From: CAYUUR01 sp052034685
Lineage (GTDB): Bacteria; Patescibacteriota; Saccharimonadia; Saccharimonadales; CAYUUR01
Direction of reading: 5' to 3'
Length of the DNA: 64,000 nt
Assembly (NCBI GenBank): GCA_052034685.1
Contig: JBPOIH010000008.1
Location: forward strand, 11,979 to 75,978
Part shown: positions 25,829 through 33,821 of the stretch, piece after piece
Numbering within the stretch: the stretch's first letter is position 1
Layout: the number at the start of each line of letters is the position of its first letter
Notes under the pieces: model-generated
The model's input: the letters and a program-made list of their open reading frames with translations, nothing else
What the model was told of the DNA's origin: nothing
Databases searched by the model: none
Made by a program: the position numbers and the translations under genes

Positions 25829-26836
25829 ATGATTAATTTCATCTGGCCACCAGGAGAGCATATGCTAGCGGGTACGGGTGGTTCAGAGACGTACACAGCC
25901 GGACAGGTACGTGAACTATTACGTAGAGGTATTGACGCGCAGGTGGTTATTACCGAAGTGAAAGGAAAAAACTCTAGCAGCGATTTTGGTGATGTGCCGT
26001 TTACTTATTTACGGAATAAGAAAGACATCTCCCGGCTAGCGGGCACGCTAGTCCACGTCAATAACTACTTCAAGATACCTAAACGCAAAAATCAGCTCGT
26101 GGCCGTGATCGTGCACAATGTCCTGCCTAGTCGAAATAGACCTGATGCTTATGACTTCAAGGGTATGCAGGACAAGATGATTATTGCGACAAGTTTTTAT
26201 AACGCGCAGCAGTGGGCGTTGTTTTTGGAGATCCCAGTCAGTCATATGCGCGTGGTTGCTCCGTTTGCTGCACCTGAGTATTTTGCGGTGAAACGTCCAA
26301 AGAAGTCGGGGCATCCTCGCCTAATATTTGCCGGTCGGCTTCATCCAGAAAAAGGCATATACACTTTGATCGAGACATTGCACAGGTTAAGTTATGAAGG
26401 AGAGAAGCTAGATTGGCGTGTGAGTATTGTGACAGCAGGGCTGAATGTAGAGTCCGGCCGGACACTCGAACATATGCTGCAGGCCTATCCTTACGCTAAG
26501 CTTATCCCTGCCCAGAACAGCGTTAAGGATATGGCACGGGTGCTGGCGCGTCATGATGTTTTGTTGATGCCTTCAGTGTTTAACGAGCCATTCGGGATGC
26601 TTTCCGTTGAAGCGCAGCACGCTGGTTGTAGAGTGGTAGCGAGCAATATTGGCGGGATACCGCAGACTAACTGTGGGTTGTTGACGTTGGTAAAACCACG
26701 TAGCCCCAAGGCACTCGTTAAGGGAATAGAAGAGGCTATTGCTCTCGGTGAAGTAACCCAAAAGGAACGAGATACTGCATCGCAATTCTTCACACTCAAA
26801 GACTCAGTTGACACCTTTTTACGAGTGATTGAGTAG
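25829..26836 (+). CDS. Glycosyltransferase, GT4 (GT-B fold) family
   Basis: 335 residues. The N-terminal GT-B half begins 'MINFIWPPGEHMLAGTGGSETYTAGQV', with the Gly-rich donor-side loop. The C-terminal half has 'LIFAGRLHPEKGIYTLIETL' and 'LMPSVFNEPFGMLSVEAQHAGCRVVASNIGGI', the standard E-x7-E donor-binding signature of GT4 enzymes. It would transfer a sugar from a nucleotide-sugar to a cell-surface glycan or lipid. TATACT (25814-25819) is 9 bases before the ATG. It follows the GH15-like gene and precedes a secreted beta-helix protein. Confidence 0.9.
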   Translation: MINFIWPPGEHMLAGTGGSETYTAGQVRELLRRGIDAQVVITEVKGKNSSSDFGDVPFTYLRNKKDISRLAGTLVHVNNYFKIPKRKNQLVAVIVHNVLPSRNRPDAYDFKGMQDKMIIATSFYNAQQWALFLEIPVSHMRVVAPFAAPEYFAVKRPKKSGHPRLIFAGRLHPEKGIYTLIETLHRLSYEGEKLDWRVSIVTAGLNVESGRTLEHMLQAYPYAKLIPAQNSVKDMARVLARHDVLLMPSVFNEPFGMLSVEAQHAGCRVVASNIGGIPQTNCGLLTLVKPRSPKALVKGIEEAIALGEVTQKERDTASQFFTLKDSVDTFLRVIE

Positions 26837-26895
26837 TAGTAGCGACTGTTCATTAACGCTTGTGTTATGATTAGGTCAGTAAGCATTGTCAAACT

Positions 26896-28419
26896 ATGAC
26901 CAAAAAAGTAAAAACTACAAAACGCAAAACCAGAAAAACCCCTGTACGAGTGGGCGGCAAACGACATTTTGCAGATTTTGCAATGTGGCAAAAAATTCTC
27001 GTAGTTGTGTTGTTTGCAGGTGTTGTTTCAGCGGCTTCTATTGCAGTCTATGCTCAGATGAAAGAACGCCAACTGATCGCCAAGGCGTCATCATACAGTA
27101 AAGTAGATATTCACAGTAATCCAAAAAGCAGCGCCGGAGTTACTTTTAGCGCCTGTAAGTTATTGAGTGGCGACAATTACAAGATTACGATCCTGGCTGT
27201 TAAATCTCCAAAAGTGTCAAACGCTGCGGTGGCAATAAAAGTATACAGAAAATCTGGCAGTACACAGAGTTATGCAAGCCAGGTTACTTCGAAGAGTTGG
27301 TGGGGTGGTGAGGTCTCGGCACTGCAACTCGTGACCTCTAAAAGCAAAGGAGATGAGCTGGTGTTTACTGCGGTAAGTAAGTCTGGCACCTCAGCACCGC
27401 GCTATAGTACTCAACCGGTGCGGAAGTCATTCAAATCAACCAGTGCATACGAGGCTGCGCTGCGTGATTTCCAGGCGTCTACAGTAAGCCCAAGTGCTCT
27501 AACTGACTGCAACAAGCCAGCGCCAAACCCAGTGGCAACTTCTACATGCCTGTCTCGTTCAAGTAGTAATAAACTGTCGGTGAGTAGATTGCAAAAAACA
27601 CGCTATGTTAACGGTACGATTCCAAAGAATACTGTCATAAACGCCTCACAAGCCTATTGGGACGGTACCGATGCAAGCGGTAATCCAATATCATGGGCTA
27701 TCACTGTTGATGGCACTGGCCCGGCTTGCTGGTATGGAGGCAAATTCACTGGCGCTTGGGACGACAAATCACGATCCGTGACCTGGTCTAAGGACTACCA
27801 TCATGCTGGGGCTGTGACGATCCGAATGGACAGGTTTCTCGTAGAGGGTCTACGTGCTCATAATCAGGGCGACGGTATACGTATGGAATCTGGCGGTAGC
27901 AATTTCCACGTCAAAGACGTCTACCTTTCTGATATTCACGATGATTGTGTTGAGAACGATTTTTTGCACACGGGAACGGTCGAGAACTCTTTGTTCGACG
28001 GTTGTTACTCGGGTATTAGTGCTGCAACCTTTGAAGGAATTGACCGTAATGGAGTGAATGATACGTGGACATTCAAAAACAACTTGCTGAGAATGAAACC
28101 GTTTAACACAATGTTCAAGCCAGAAAAGTATGGGGCTTATGGCCATGCAATGCTGTTTAAGGGTTGGTATGAGCCAAATCGTGGGCCGAAGCTGGTCCTA
28201 GAGAACAATATCTTCCGGGCTGATCAGAAAGCCAACATTGGCGATCTGCAAATCCCTAAGTATGCCGAACTAAAGAGTTGCAAAAACAACACTTTTGTCT
28301 GGCTCGGCAAGGGGCCTTTCCCATACAATTTACCGAGTTGCTTTAAGATTACCACCGACAAAAAGGTGTGGGACAATGCAGTAGACAAATGGAAAGCCGC
28401 CCACCCGGCTGTCAAATAG
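26896..28419 (+). CDS. Membrane-anchored right-handed beta-helix protein
   Basis: 507 residues. A very basic head (MTKKVKTTKRKTRKTP...) precedes a membrane helix at about residues 32-52, then a linker domain with an Ig-like feel (60-200). A parallel beta-helix region follows (about 240-480): 'FLVEGLRAHNQGDGIRMESGGSNFHVKDVYLSDIHDDCVENDFLH' shows the coil rhythm and the clustered Asp/His of pectate-lyase-like folds. It probably binds or degrades a polysaccharide at the surface; no named family is certain. The ATG at 26896 is used; an alternative upstream codon at 26886 is unlikely. A strong hairpin terminator follows. Confidence 0.75.
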   Translation: MTKKVKTTKRKTRKTPVRVGGKRHFADFAMWQKILVVVLFAGVVSAASIAVYAQMKERQLIAKASSYSKVDIHSNPKSSAGVTFSACKLLSGDNYKITILAVKSPKVSNAAVAIKVYRKSGSTQSYASQVTSKSWWGGEVSALQLVTSKSKGDELVFTAVSKSGTSAPRYSTQPVRKSFKSTSAYEAALRDFQASTVSPSALTDCNKPAPNPVATSTCLSRSSSNKLSVSRLQKTRYVNGTIPKNTVINASQAYWDGTDASGNPISWAITVDGTGPACWYGGKFTGAWDDKSRSVTWSKDYHHAGAVTIRMDRFLVEGLRAHNQGDGIRMESGGSNFHVKDVYLSDIHDDCVENDFLHTGTVENSLFDGCYSGISAATFEGIDRNGVNDTWTFKNNLLRMKPFNTMFKPEKYGAYGHAMLFKGWYEPNRGPKLVLENNIFRADQKANIGDLQIPKYAELKSCKNNTFVWLGKGPFPYNLPSCFKITTDKKVWDNAVDKWKAAHPAVK

Positions 28420-28437
28420 TCATGTATTCAAACAAAA

Positions 28438-28467
28438 AAGAACCCCTCGGATTAACGAGGGGTTCTT
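28438..28467. terminator. Bidirectional terminator between beta-helix and RRM genes
   Basis: A perfect 12-bp stem (28438-28449 with 28456-28467), a six-base loop and T/A tracts on both sides; serves the convergent genes. Confidence 0.9.
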
Positions 28468-28475
28468 CCTAACAT

Positions 28476-28778
28476 TTAGTAACGGTTGTTTGAATAACCG
28501 CCACCGTTGTTGTCGCGTGGTGGACGCTTTTCTTGTGGACGAGCTTCGTTCACAAGAATACGGCGACCGCCAAGCTCTGAGTCGTGAAGTGCCTTCATTG
28601 CAGCTTTAGCTTCGTCGTCATTTTCATACTCGACAAAACCAAAACCCTTTGAGCGACCGGTATCACGATCAGTGATAACTTTTGCAGAAAGTACTGTACC
28701 GTGTGCGGCAAATACTTCTTGCAGTTCGTCATCGGTAGTTGAGTAGGGGAGGCCCCCTACGAATAACTTACTAGCCAT
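28476..28778 (-). CDS. RNA-binding protein with one RRM domain
   Basis: 100 residues. RNP2 is KLFVGGLPY (about 4-12) and RNP1 is SKGFGFVEY (about 43-51), followed by a Gly/Asn/Arg-rich tail (PRDNNGGGYSNNRY). This matches the cyanobacterial/CPR glycine-tailed RRM proteins, which bind single-stranded RNA and are often cold-induced. The first codons MASKLFVGG fix the start. A promoter TTACAT-N17-TAAGAT lies about 50 bp upstream on the minus strand, leaving a 5' leader that could allow autoregulation, which is unusual for this window. Confidence 0.92.
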   Translation of the reverse strand: MASKLFVGGLPYSTTDDELQEVFAAHGTVLSAKVITDRDTGRSKGFGFVEYENDDEAKAAMKALHDSELGGRRILVNEARPQEKRPPRDNNGGGYSNNRY

Positions 28779-28956
28779 TTGGTAGAACTCTTTTCTTTGT
28801 TAACTAACACAGGACGACCTTTTTATCTTAGAAGCACTCATTTTTCAATGTAACGGCTAGTAAGAACCTGTGACTTAAGCATACACGTTTTAACAGAGAA
28901 AGCAACAGGGATAACATATTCGTGAGCATTTGCTATAATAGGCAACTGATAGATAT

Positions 28957-29032
28957 GCCGAAGTAGCTCAGTTGGTAGAGCAGCTCATTCGTAACGAGCA
29001 GGTCGCAGGTTCAAGTCCCGTCTTCGGCTCCA
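28957..29032 (+). tRNA. tRNA-Thr (anticodon CGT)
   Basis: A 76-nt cloverleaf with encoded CCA. Anticodon loop TTCGTAA gives CGT, which reads ACG. Acceptor GCCGAAG pairs with CTTCGGC, and the discriminator base is T (TCCA), the base that would pair with UGGA of the T-box upstream of thrS. TATAAT lies at 28934-28939. Confidence 0.96.
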
Positions 29033-29035
29033 GCT

Positions 29036-29150
29036 TAGAATTGTATTGCAGCTTTTCGTTTCAAGAATTCTCTTGAAACTGTCAGCTTCCAACAATTCTT
29101 GCGCTTCACCCCAGCCAAAAGGGTTTGGCCGGGGACCCCAAAAAACTGAC
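29036..29150 (+). repeat. Palindromic spacer between tRNA-Thr and tRNA-Gly
   Basis: A perfect palindrome of 9-bp arms (GTTTCAAGA/TCTTGAAAC, 29059-29080) and a second hairpin CCCCAGCCAAA/TTTGGCCGGGG at about 29109-29134. No gene seen. Confidence 0.6.
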
Positions 29151-29154
29151 CCGT

Positions 29155-29229
29155 GCGGGTGTCGTATAACGGCCATTATGTGACCTTCCCAAGGTCGAGA
29201 CCCGGGTTCGACTCCCGGCACCCGCACCA
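29155..29229 (+). tRNA. tRNA-Gly (anticodon CCC)
   Basis: A 75-nt cloverleaf with encoded CCA. Acceptor GCGGGTG/CACCCGC; anticodon stem TGACC/GGTCG with loop TTCCCAA (anticodon CCC); T-arm CGGGTTCGACTCCCG. Confidence 0.95.
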
Positions 29230-29251
29230 ACCGTATTCAAAGGACACTTCA

Positions 29252-30439
29252 GTGAAGCTGACGCAAATTCAGAAACTATATGTGAGTAACTTCCTGACAG
29301 GACTGGTGTTTTGGTACGGAATTGAGAAGCTGTTTATGCAGAGTATCGGCATCGATGCGGTCGGTGTTGGCACGGTCGCGGCTGTAGGCGCAGCGGCTAG
29401 TCTGTTGCTGGAAATTCCTGGGGGCATGCTTGCCGACAAGTGGAGTCGTAAGGGTACATTGCTGCTCTCAGTCTTTTCTCTAGCTGTTTCGTCGACTATA
29501 TTAGGTCTAAGCCAGGGGCTTGCACAATATGTTGCCGGCATGCTCGTGTATTGTGTCTTTCTTGCGACGAGCAACGGTATTTATCAGGCAGTTATTTACG
29601 ACAGTTTGCGTGAAGAAAAGCGTAGCCAAGAGTATAGCAAGATCATGGGTCGCGCCTATGGATTATTTCTGGTCGGCGCAGGCGTAGCCAACATTGCCAG
29701 CGGTTTTATTGGCGATGCGTTTGGGTACGAGACAGCTTATTTGCTCACGCTTTTGTCGTGTGTTGTGAATGCGCTAGTGCTGGTGTCACTTCGAGAGCCA
29801 AAGTTACATCGCCCTGAACAGAAGGAACTTCTTATTAAACAGCTAGGTAAAAGCGTCCGTAATATTACCCATATTCGTGCGTTAAGGAGTCTGGTAGTAG
29901 TGTTTACAGCGCTCTCAATAGTTGAGCTCTTCAAGCTTGACTTTGGTCAGCTCTACATTCTGCATTACGTAACATCACCACAGATAGTAGGCATCCTCTG
30001 GGCATTCTTTGCATTTATGTGGGCAATCGGCAGCGTATTGGCGCACCGTTGGCGGACGCGGCTGACAACACTAGTGTTAGCCAGTACAGTACCGCTGATT
30101 ATTATTGCTTTGGTCGACCATCCAGTTAGCCTAGCTCTTTTCATGGTGCAGATTATCGCGTCAGCAGCACTCGTCAACCAGATTGAAACACGGATTCAGG
30201 AAGAGACCCCGTCCTCTGTTCGGGCGTCAATTCTTTCGGTTTTGGCAACGATCGGCCGTGTTATTGCGATCCCTGTAAGCTTTGTCATCGGCTGGATCAT
30301 CCGTGATTATGGTGCGTTTCATGCAGTACAGGTAATCGCGGTTGTTGCAGCGGCGACGCTGATCTATTGGTTGCTTGTGGAGCACCGTAGCCCCAAACTT
30401 GATGTCGCCATCCTTGCCGATCCTAACATCATCGTGTAA
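29252..30439 (+). CDS. Major facilitator superfamily transporter
   Basis: 395 residues with about 12 hydrophobic spans. An MFS-like loop between helices 2 and 3 reads 'GGMLADKWSRKGTLL', close to the GxxxDRxGRR signature. Substrate cannot be deduced. A GTG at 29252 with AAAGGA at 29239-29244 is taken as the start; earlier in-frame codons overlap tRNA-Gly. The gene lies after the two tRNAs and before the GT2 unit. Confidence 0.85.
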   Translation: MKLTQIQKLYVSNFLTGLVFWYGIEKLFMQSIGIDAVGVGTVAAVGAAASLLLEIPGGMLADKWSRKGTLLLSVFSLAVSSTILGLSQGLAQYVAGMLVYCVFLATSNGIYQAVIYDSLREEKRSQEYSKIMGRAYGLFLVGAGVANIASGFIGDAFGYETAYLLTLLSCVVNALVLVSLREPKLHRPEQKELLIKQLGKSVRNITHIRALRSLVVVFTALSIVELFKLDFGQLYILHYVTSPQIVGILWAFFAFMWAIGSVLAHRWRTRLTTLVLASTVPLIIIALVDHPVSLALFMVQIIASAALVNQIETRIQEETPSSVRASILSVLATIGRVIAIPVSFVIGWIIRDYGAFHAVQVIAVVAAATLIYWLLVEHRSPKLDVAILADPNIIV

Positions 30440-30491
30440 ATACAAGCAACAGGACTAGGAACATCGGACAAAAAGTTCTAGAATAGTAGAA

Positions 30492-30848
30492 ATGGATATT
30501 CCAAAAAAGTACCTACATGACAAGTTTGTTTTGGCGATAATTAGCGCCAACGCATTCTTTACAGTGCTCATTATGCTTACCGTGCTTTTAAGGTTGAGTG
30601 GTAACACTGCCGGTAGGTTTATTGTGCAATATCGCGAGAACCTCGGGCTCAACCCGTTTCTGCCTGGTAATGTACTGTCAATTATTAGCTTTGTCATCTT
30701 TGCGGTGCTGATCCTCGTGATTAATACAACCATAAGTAGTCGTGTCTATGAGCAGAAGCGAGAATTGTCACTGGTGGTATTAGTCCTCACGCTGTTGCTA
30801 CTGATTTTGGCATTAATTGTAAGTAATGCACTGCTAGTCGTTCAATAA
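30492..30848 (+). CDS. Small membrane protein of the GT2 unit
   Basis: 118 residues with three hydrophobic helices (about 15-38, 58-80 and 95-116). No recognised domain. TAGAAT at 30479-30484 is 7 bases before the ATG (leaderless). Its stop lies 4 bp before the GT2 gene, so the pair is co-transcribed and this protein is a likely accessory membrane subunit of the glycosyltransferase. Confidence 0.7.
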   Translation: MDIPKKYLHDKFVLAIISANAFFTVLIMLTVLLRLSGNTAGRFIVQYRENLGLNPFLPGNVLSIISFVIFAVLILVINTTISSRVYEQKRELSLVVLVLTLLLLILALIVSNALLVVQ

Positions 30849-30852
30849 CGTC

Positions 30853-32445
30853 ATGAAAGATATAGAAATACCGTATCAGTCTGAAAAGACCAAAAAATAT
30901 AGACTATTCGAAATCATTCCTGGTGCAATTAGCTGGACAATCTTGGCGATGCCATTCATCCTGAGCTTGATCAATGCTGGTGTTGCAGCGTTCATAATTA
31001 TTGCGTATCTGCTGCTGTGGTTTGTAAAGGCCGTCGGCTTAAATATTCGGTCCCTACAGGGCTATAACATGCTACAAAAACAGCAAAAATATGATTGGGC
31101 CGCCATGCTCAACGAGCTTGAAGTAGGTGAGGTCAGTGACGCTGAGGCCAAGCGCCCCAAGTGGCATTATGATAATTTGCTTCGTTTGCAGGTGAAGGCG
31201 GCGCGCGTTAAGCCAAGTGAGCTCACGCATGTGCTGATGATTGCGGCATACAACGAAACGCGCGATGTTTTGGAACCGACTATTCAAGCAGTGCTGAAAA
31301 GTAAGTTCGACATGAAAAAAGTCATATTGGTGTTTGCATATGAAGAGCGCGGCGGCGAAGCTACAGATACGCTCATCAAGGATCTTACCAAAACATATGG
31401 CAAACACTTTAGGCACGCCATGTGCGTAAAACACCCTGCCGGCACACCGGGCGAGGTGATAGGTAAGGGGCCAAACATCACGTATGCAGGCCGAGCATTG
31501 TTGCGTTATATCGAACAAGACACTGACCTTGATCCGTTGAACGTGATTGTTACGACGTTAGATTCTGACAATCGCCCGCACGTGCACTACCTAAATGCGC
31601 TTAGTTATCTATATGCCATGACGCCTGAACCACAACATGTCTCGTACCAGCCTATCCCGGTGTTTACGAATAATATTTGGGACGCACCGGCGGCGAGCCG
31701 TGTGATTGCCACCGGTAACACCTTTTGGAATGTCGTGTTGGCGCTACGGCCGCATATGATTCGCAACTTTTCGTCGCATGCCCAGAGCTTGCAGACCTTG
31801 ATTGATACTGATTTTTGGAGCGTGCGCACGATAGTTGAAGACGGGCACCAGTTCTGGCGGACGTATTTCCGTTATGACGGAAAGCACGAGGTCTACCCGT
31901 TATATTTGCCAATCTATCAAGACGCCGTTATCTCCTCTACATATTGGAAGACGCTGAAGGCGCAGTTTGTGCAACTGCGGCGCTGGGCGTACGGTGCATC
32001 AGATATTACCTATGTTGCCAACAAGGGTTTCTTTACCAAGAATAACGTGCCAAAAGGTGACCTGACTATGAAGTTTGGCCGCTTGATGGAAGGGCATATT
32101 TCATGGGCGACATCGCCGCTTATTCTGGCCTTTGCTGCGTTTATCCCGATTCTCTTTAACCCAGATAATATCGCCGCTAACCAACTGCCGTTCATCGTCA
32201 GTCGTATCCAGACCTTGGCTATGCTCGGGTTGTTTGTTACGGTGTATTTAAGCTTGCGCTTACTGCCACCGCGACCAAAACGCTACAAGCCACATCGTAC
32301 TTTGTTTATGTTGCTACAGTATATTTTGTTCCCTGTTACGACAGTGCTCTATAACGGGTTATCTGGGCTGTATTCGCAGACACGTTTGATGTTGGGGCTC
32401 TATATGGATACTTTTGATGTGACTGACAAGGTTGTGAAGAAGTAA
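30853..32445 (+). CDS. Membrane GT2-family glycosyltransferase (processive type)
   Basis: 530 residues. Two N-terminal membrane helices (about 22-60) precede the catalytic domain: 'LMIAAYNE' (donor site), 'TLDSDNRP' (metal-binding DxD), 'IVEDGHQFW' (ED base) and 'QLRRWAYG' (Q-x-x-R-W). Several C-terminal helices follow (about 405-510). The QxxRW motif is typical of polymer-forming enzymes such as cellulose or hyaluronan synthases, so it probably makes or exports a surface polysaccharide. Product and donor are unknown. Forms a two-gene unit with the small membrane protein before it. Confidence 0.87.
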   Translation: MKDIEIPYQSEKTKKYRLFEIIPGAISWTILAMPFILSLINAGVAAFIIIAYLLLWFVKAVGLNIRSLQGYNMLQKQQKYDWAAMLNELEVGEVSDAEAKRPKWHYDNLLRLQVKAARVKPSELTHVLMIAAYNETRDVLEPTIQAVLKSKFDMKKVILVFAYEERGGEATDTLIKDLTKTYGKHFRHAMCVKHPAGTPGEVIGKGPNITYAGRALLRYIEQDTDLDPLNVIVTTLDSDNRPHVHYLNALSYLYAMTPEPQHVSYQPIPVFTNNIWDAPAASRVIATGNTFWNVVLALRPHMIRNFSSHAQSLQTLIDTDFWSVRTIVEDGHQFWRTYFRYDGKHEVYPLYLPIYQDAVISSTYWKTLKAQFVQLRRWAYGASDITYVANKGFFTKNNVPKGDLTMKFGRLMEGHISWATSPLILAFAAFIPILFNPDNIAANQLPFIVSRIQTLAMLGLFVTVYLSLRLLPPRPKRYKPHRTLFMLLQYILFPVTTVLYNGLSGLYSQTRLMLGLYMDTFDVTDKVVKK

Positions 32446-32462
32446 ACGTTAGATCTTCTCTT

Positions 32463-32669
32463 GTCAGCTAAAGCTGACGTCTCTGTTACTTTTGTGCCGA
32501 CAAAAGTAACCAAAAGCTCCCGGCAGCACAAGTCCTTAACTGAGCTGTTGATATTGTTCACAACGGCACGGCCAACTCACCGCAGCTTTGCTGCGGCTCA
32601 AACACGACCGTGCCATTTTGTTGTGAAGCAATACAACATCTCAATCAGGGCCTTGCACTTGGGTGCCGG
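32463..32669. repeat. Nested palindromes and a ~150-nt imperfect hairpin
   Basis: No gene in 32446-32718. Three inverted repeats occur: GTCAGCT/AGCTGAC (32463-32478); GTTACTTTTGT/ACAAAAGTAAC with a GCCG loop (32485-32510); and a long imperfect hairpin from 32519 to 32669 centred on CCGCAGC-TTT-GCTGCGG (32580-32596). In the long hairpin's arms GGCACGG/CCGTGCC, CACAAC/GTTGTG and the outer CCGGCA/TGCCGG pair. A 100-codon reading frame crossing it is an artefact of the palindromes. Confidence 0.75.
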
Positions 32670-32718
32670 CTTCCACGCCCGGACATCTTGCCTTATAGGT
32701 CAGGTGTTCGGTTCAGGG

Positions 32719-33093
32719 TCACACTTTGAAGGGTTCGATGGCGGCAATTATGGCTTCGAGTGACTCAAAGTGGCCATGTTCTAGAAGAACGGGCTTAAAA
32801 GTCTCAAGAATTTTTGCTTCTTCCTCAGGGGTTAGATTAATGCAAAATTTATGCTCGCTACCTCCCGGCACATCGGGGCGAGAGACGGTAAAAAACGCAA
32901 AAATATCGCCCGTGCCGACAAACACATCGAGCGGATGACTATCTTCACCGGTGTATCCTTCGATATCACCGTAGTCGGTTGGATAAATAACTCCTTTGAG
33001 CGGGTATGGGTCACCCTCGGCGACATGAAAATCTTTGTACTCGCCAGTGCGTTTCTCGAGCCTGAAGGTGTCAAATGGTTTGGGTAAATGCAT
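32719..33093 (-). CDS. Inorganic pyrophosphatase-like protein, atypical active site
   Basis: 124 residues, against about 175 for family I PPases. 'YPLKGVIYPTDYGDIEGY' and the signature-like 'EDSHPLDVFVG' identify the fold. The signature D-x-D-P-L-D reads D-S-H-P-L-D, so the middle aspartate is His. The later DE-x-G-x-D-x-K loop is absent, replaced by 'PDVPGGSEHKFCIN'. It may be a non-hydrolytic or altered-specificity relative. The ATG at 33093 is preferred to an earlier in-frame start because TACACT lies 6 bases upstream. Confidence 0.72.
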   Translation of the reverse strand: MHLPKPFDTFRLEKRTGEYKDFHVAEGDPYPLKGVIYPTDYGDIEGYTGEDSHPLDVFVGTGDIFAFFTVSRPDVPGGSEHKFCINLTPEEEAKILETFKPVLLEHGHFESLEAIIAAIEPFKV

Positions 33094-33119
33094 GAGAATA
33101 GTGTAGCAAACGGCCAAAT

Positions 33120-33524
33120 TTATTGCTGCGGATGGAAGGCGAGGTAATGGGTGTGGGCGGCTTTATCGAAGTTCTTTAGGGTTTTTGCAGTGGTAGCCAC
33201 GATATTTTGACGTGTAAGCGTTGCAGAGGTCGCCAGGGGCAATAACTGGGCCAGAATGGTGTCAGTGAGTGCCTTTGCTTCTTTGGCTGCCTGGGGGCGG
33301 TGTCTGAGGCTCTCATAGATACTTACAAACAGTAGTTCTCGCTGAAATGGCAGTTGTTTTTTACCGTGCTGTACTATTAATGACGTTTCAGGGTCGAATG
33401 ACTCGATAGTCGTAAAGACCGCTTGGCAGTCAGTACAGGTGTGGCGTCGCCACTTCTGATTGAGGCGTTTTTGGTGCCGTGAGTTAGTGATCTTTGTTTT
33501 TCCAGAGCAATATAGACAAACCAT
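33120..33524 (-). CDS. nrdR: NrdR-like zinc-ribbon / ATP-cone regulator
   Basis: 134 residues. A zinc ribbon (CLYC...CTDC, about residues 3-34) with 'TNSRHQKRLNQKWRRH' and 'VFTTIES' follows the NrdR order (C-x-x-C, DSR, RRR, C-x-x-C, FTT-x-E). An ATP-cone domain (about 47-130) begins 'SLIVQHGKKQLPFQRELLF'. NrdR represses ribonucleotide reductase genes in response to nucleotide state. No reductase gene is in the window. The Arg cluster is weaker than in classical NrdR. Confidence 0.78.
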   Translation of the reverse strand: MVCLYCSGKTKITNSRHQKRLNQKWRRHTCTDCQAVFTTIESFDPETSLIVQHGKKQLPFQRELLFVSIYESLRHRPQAAKEAKALTDTILAQLLPLATSATLTRQNIVATTAKTLKNFDKAAHTHYLAFHPQQ

Positions 33525-33593
33525 GTCTATATGTTGACATTACGCTAGTGCTTTTGCAAGTGGAAAACTTGGGCAAATCTGTGGGAAACAAAA

Positions 33594-33799
33594 AACCAGC
33601 TCCCACCAGCTGGTTGTATCGGTGGTAGCTACTTGGTAGCTACACTTGATTGTCTATTGCGACGTACACGATTTTGCGTGGTTCGAACTGTTAACTCTTC
33701 GTAAAACAGTTTGAACGACTCGAGCGAACTCGAATTGTTACTCACACACATTCCTCGATTAACGTGCTTAACCTTAACATAACAGTAGAATAATGTCAA
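33594..33799 (-). other. Candidate short transcription unit (small ORF or sRNA)
   Basis: On the minus strand, TTGACA (33794-33799), a 17-base spacer and TAAGGT (33771-33776) are followed about 160 nt later by a hairpin terminator (33594-33615, CCAGCT/AGCTGG) with a strong T run. Within it a 40-codon frame (33629-33751) starts at ATG and is Ser/Arg/Asn-rich, but the GAGG before it is too close to be a normal ribosome site. It could be a small protein gene or an RNA. Confidence 0.4.
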
Positions 33800-33821
33800 T
33801 GGTTGTGCTAGAATAAGCGGA

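Noticed and set aside
32461..32763. 100-codon + strand frame after the GT2 gene
   Set aside because: It lies across nested palindromes and overlaps the PPase-like gene on the other strand; no start signal.
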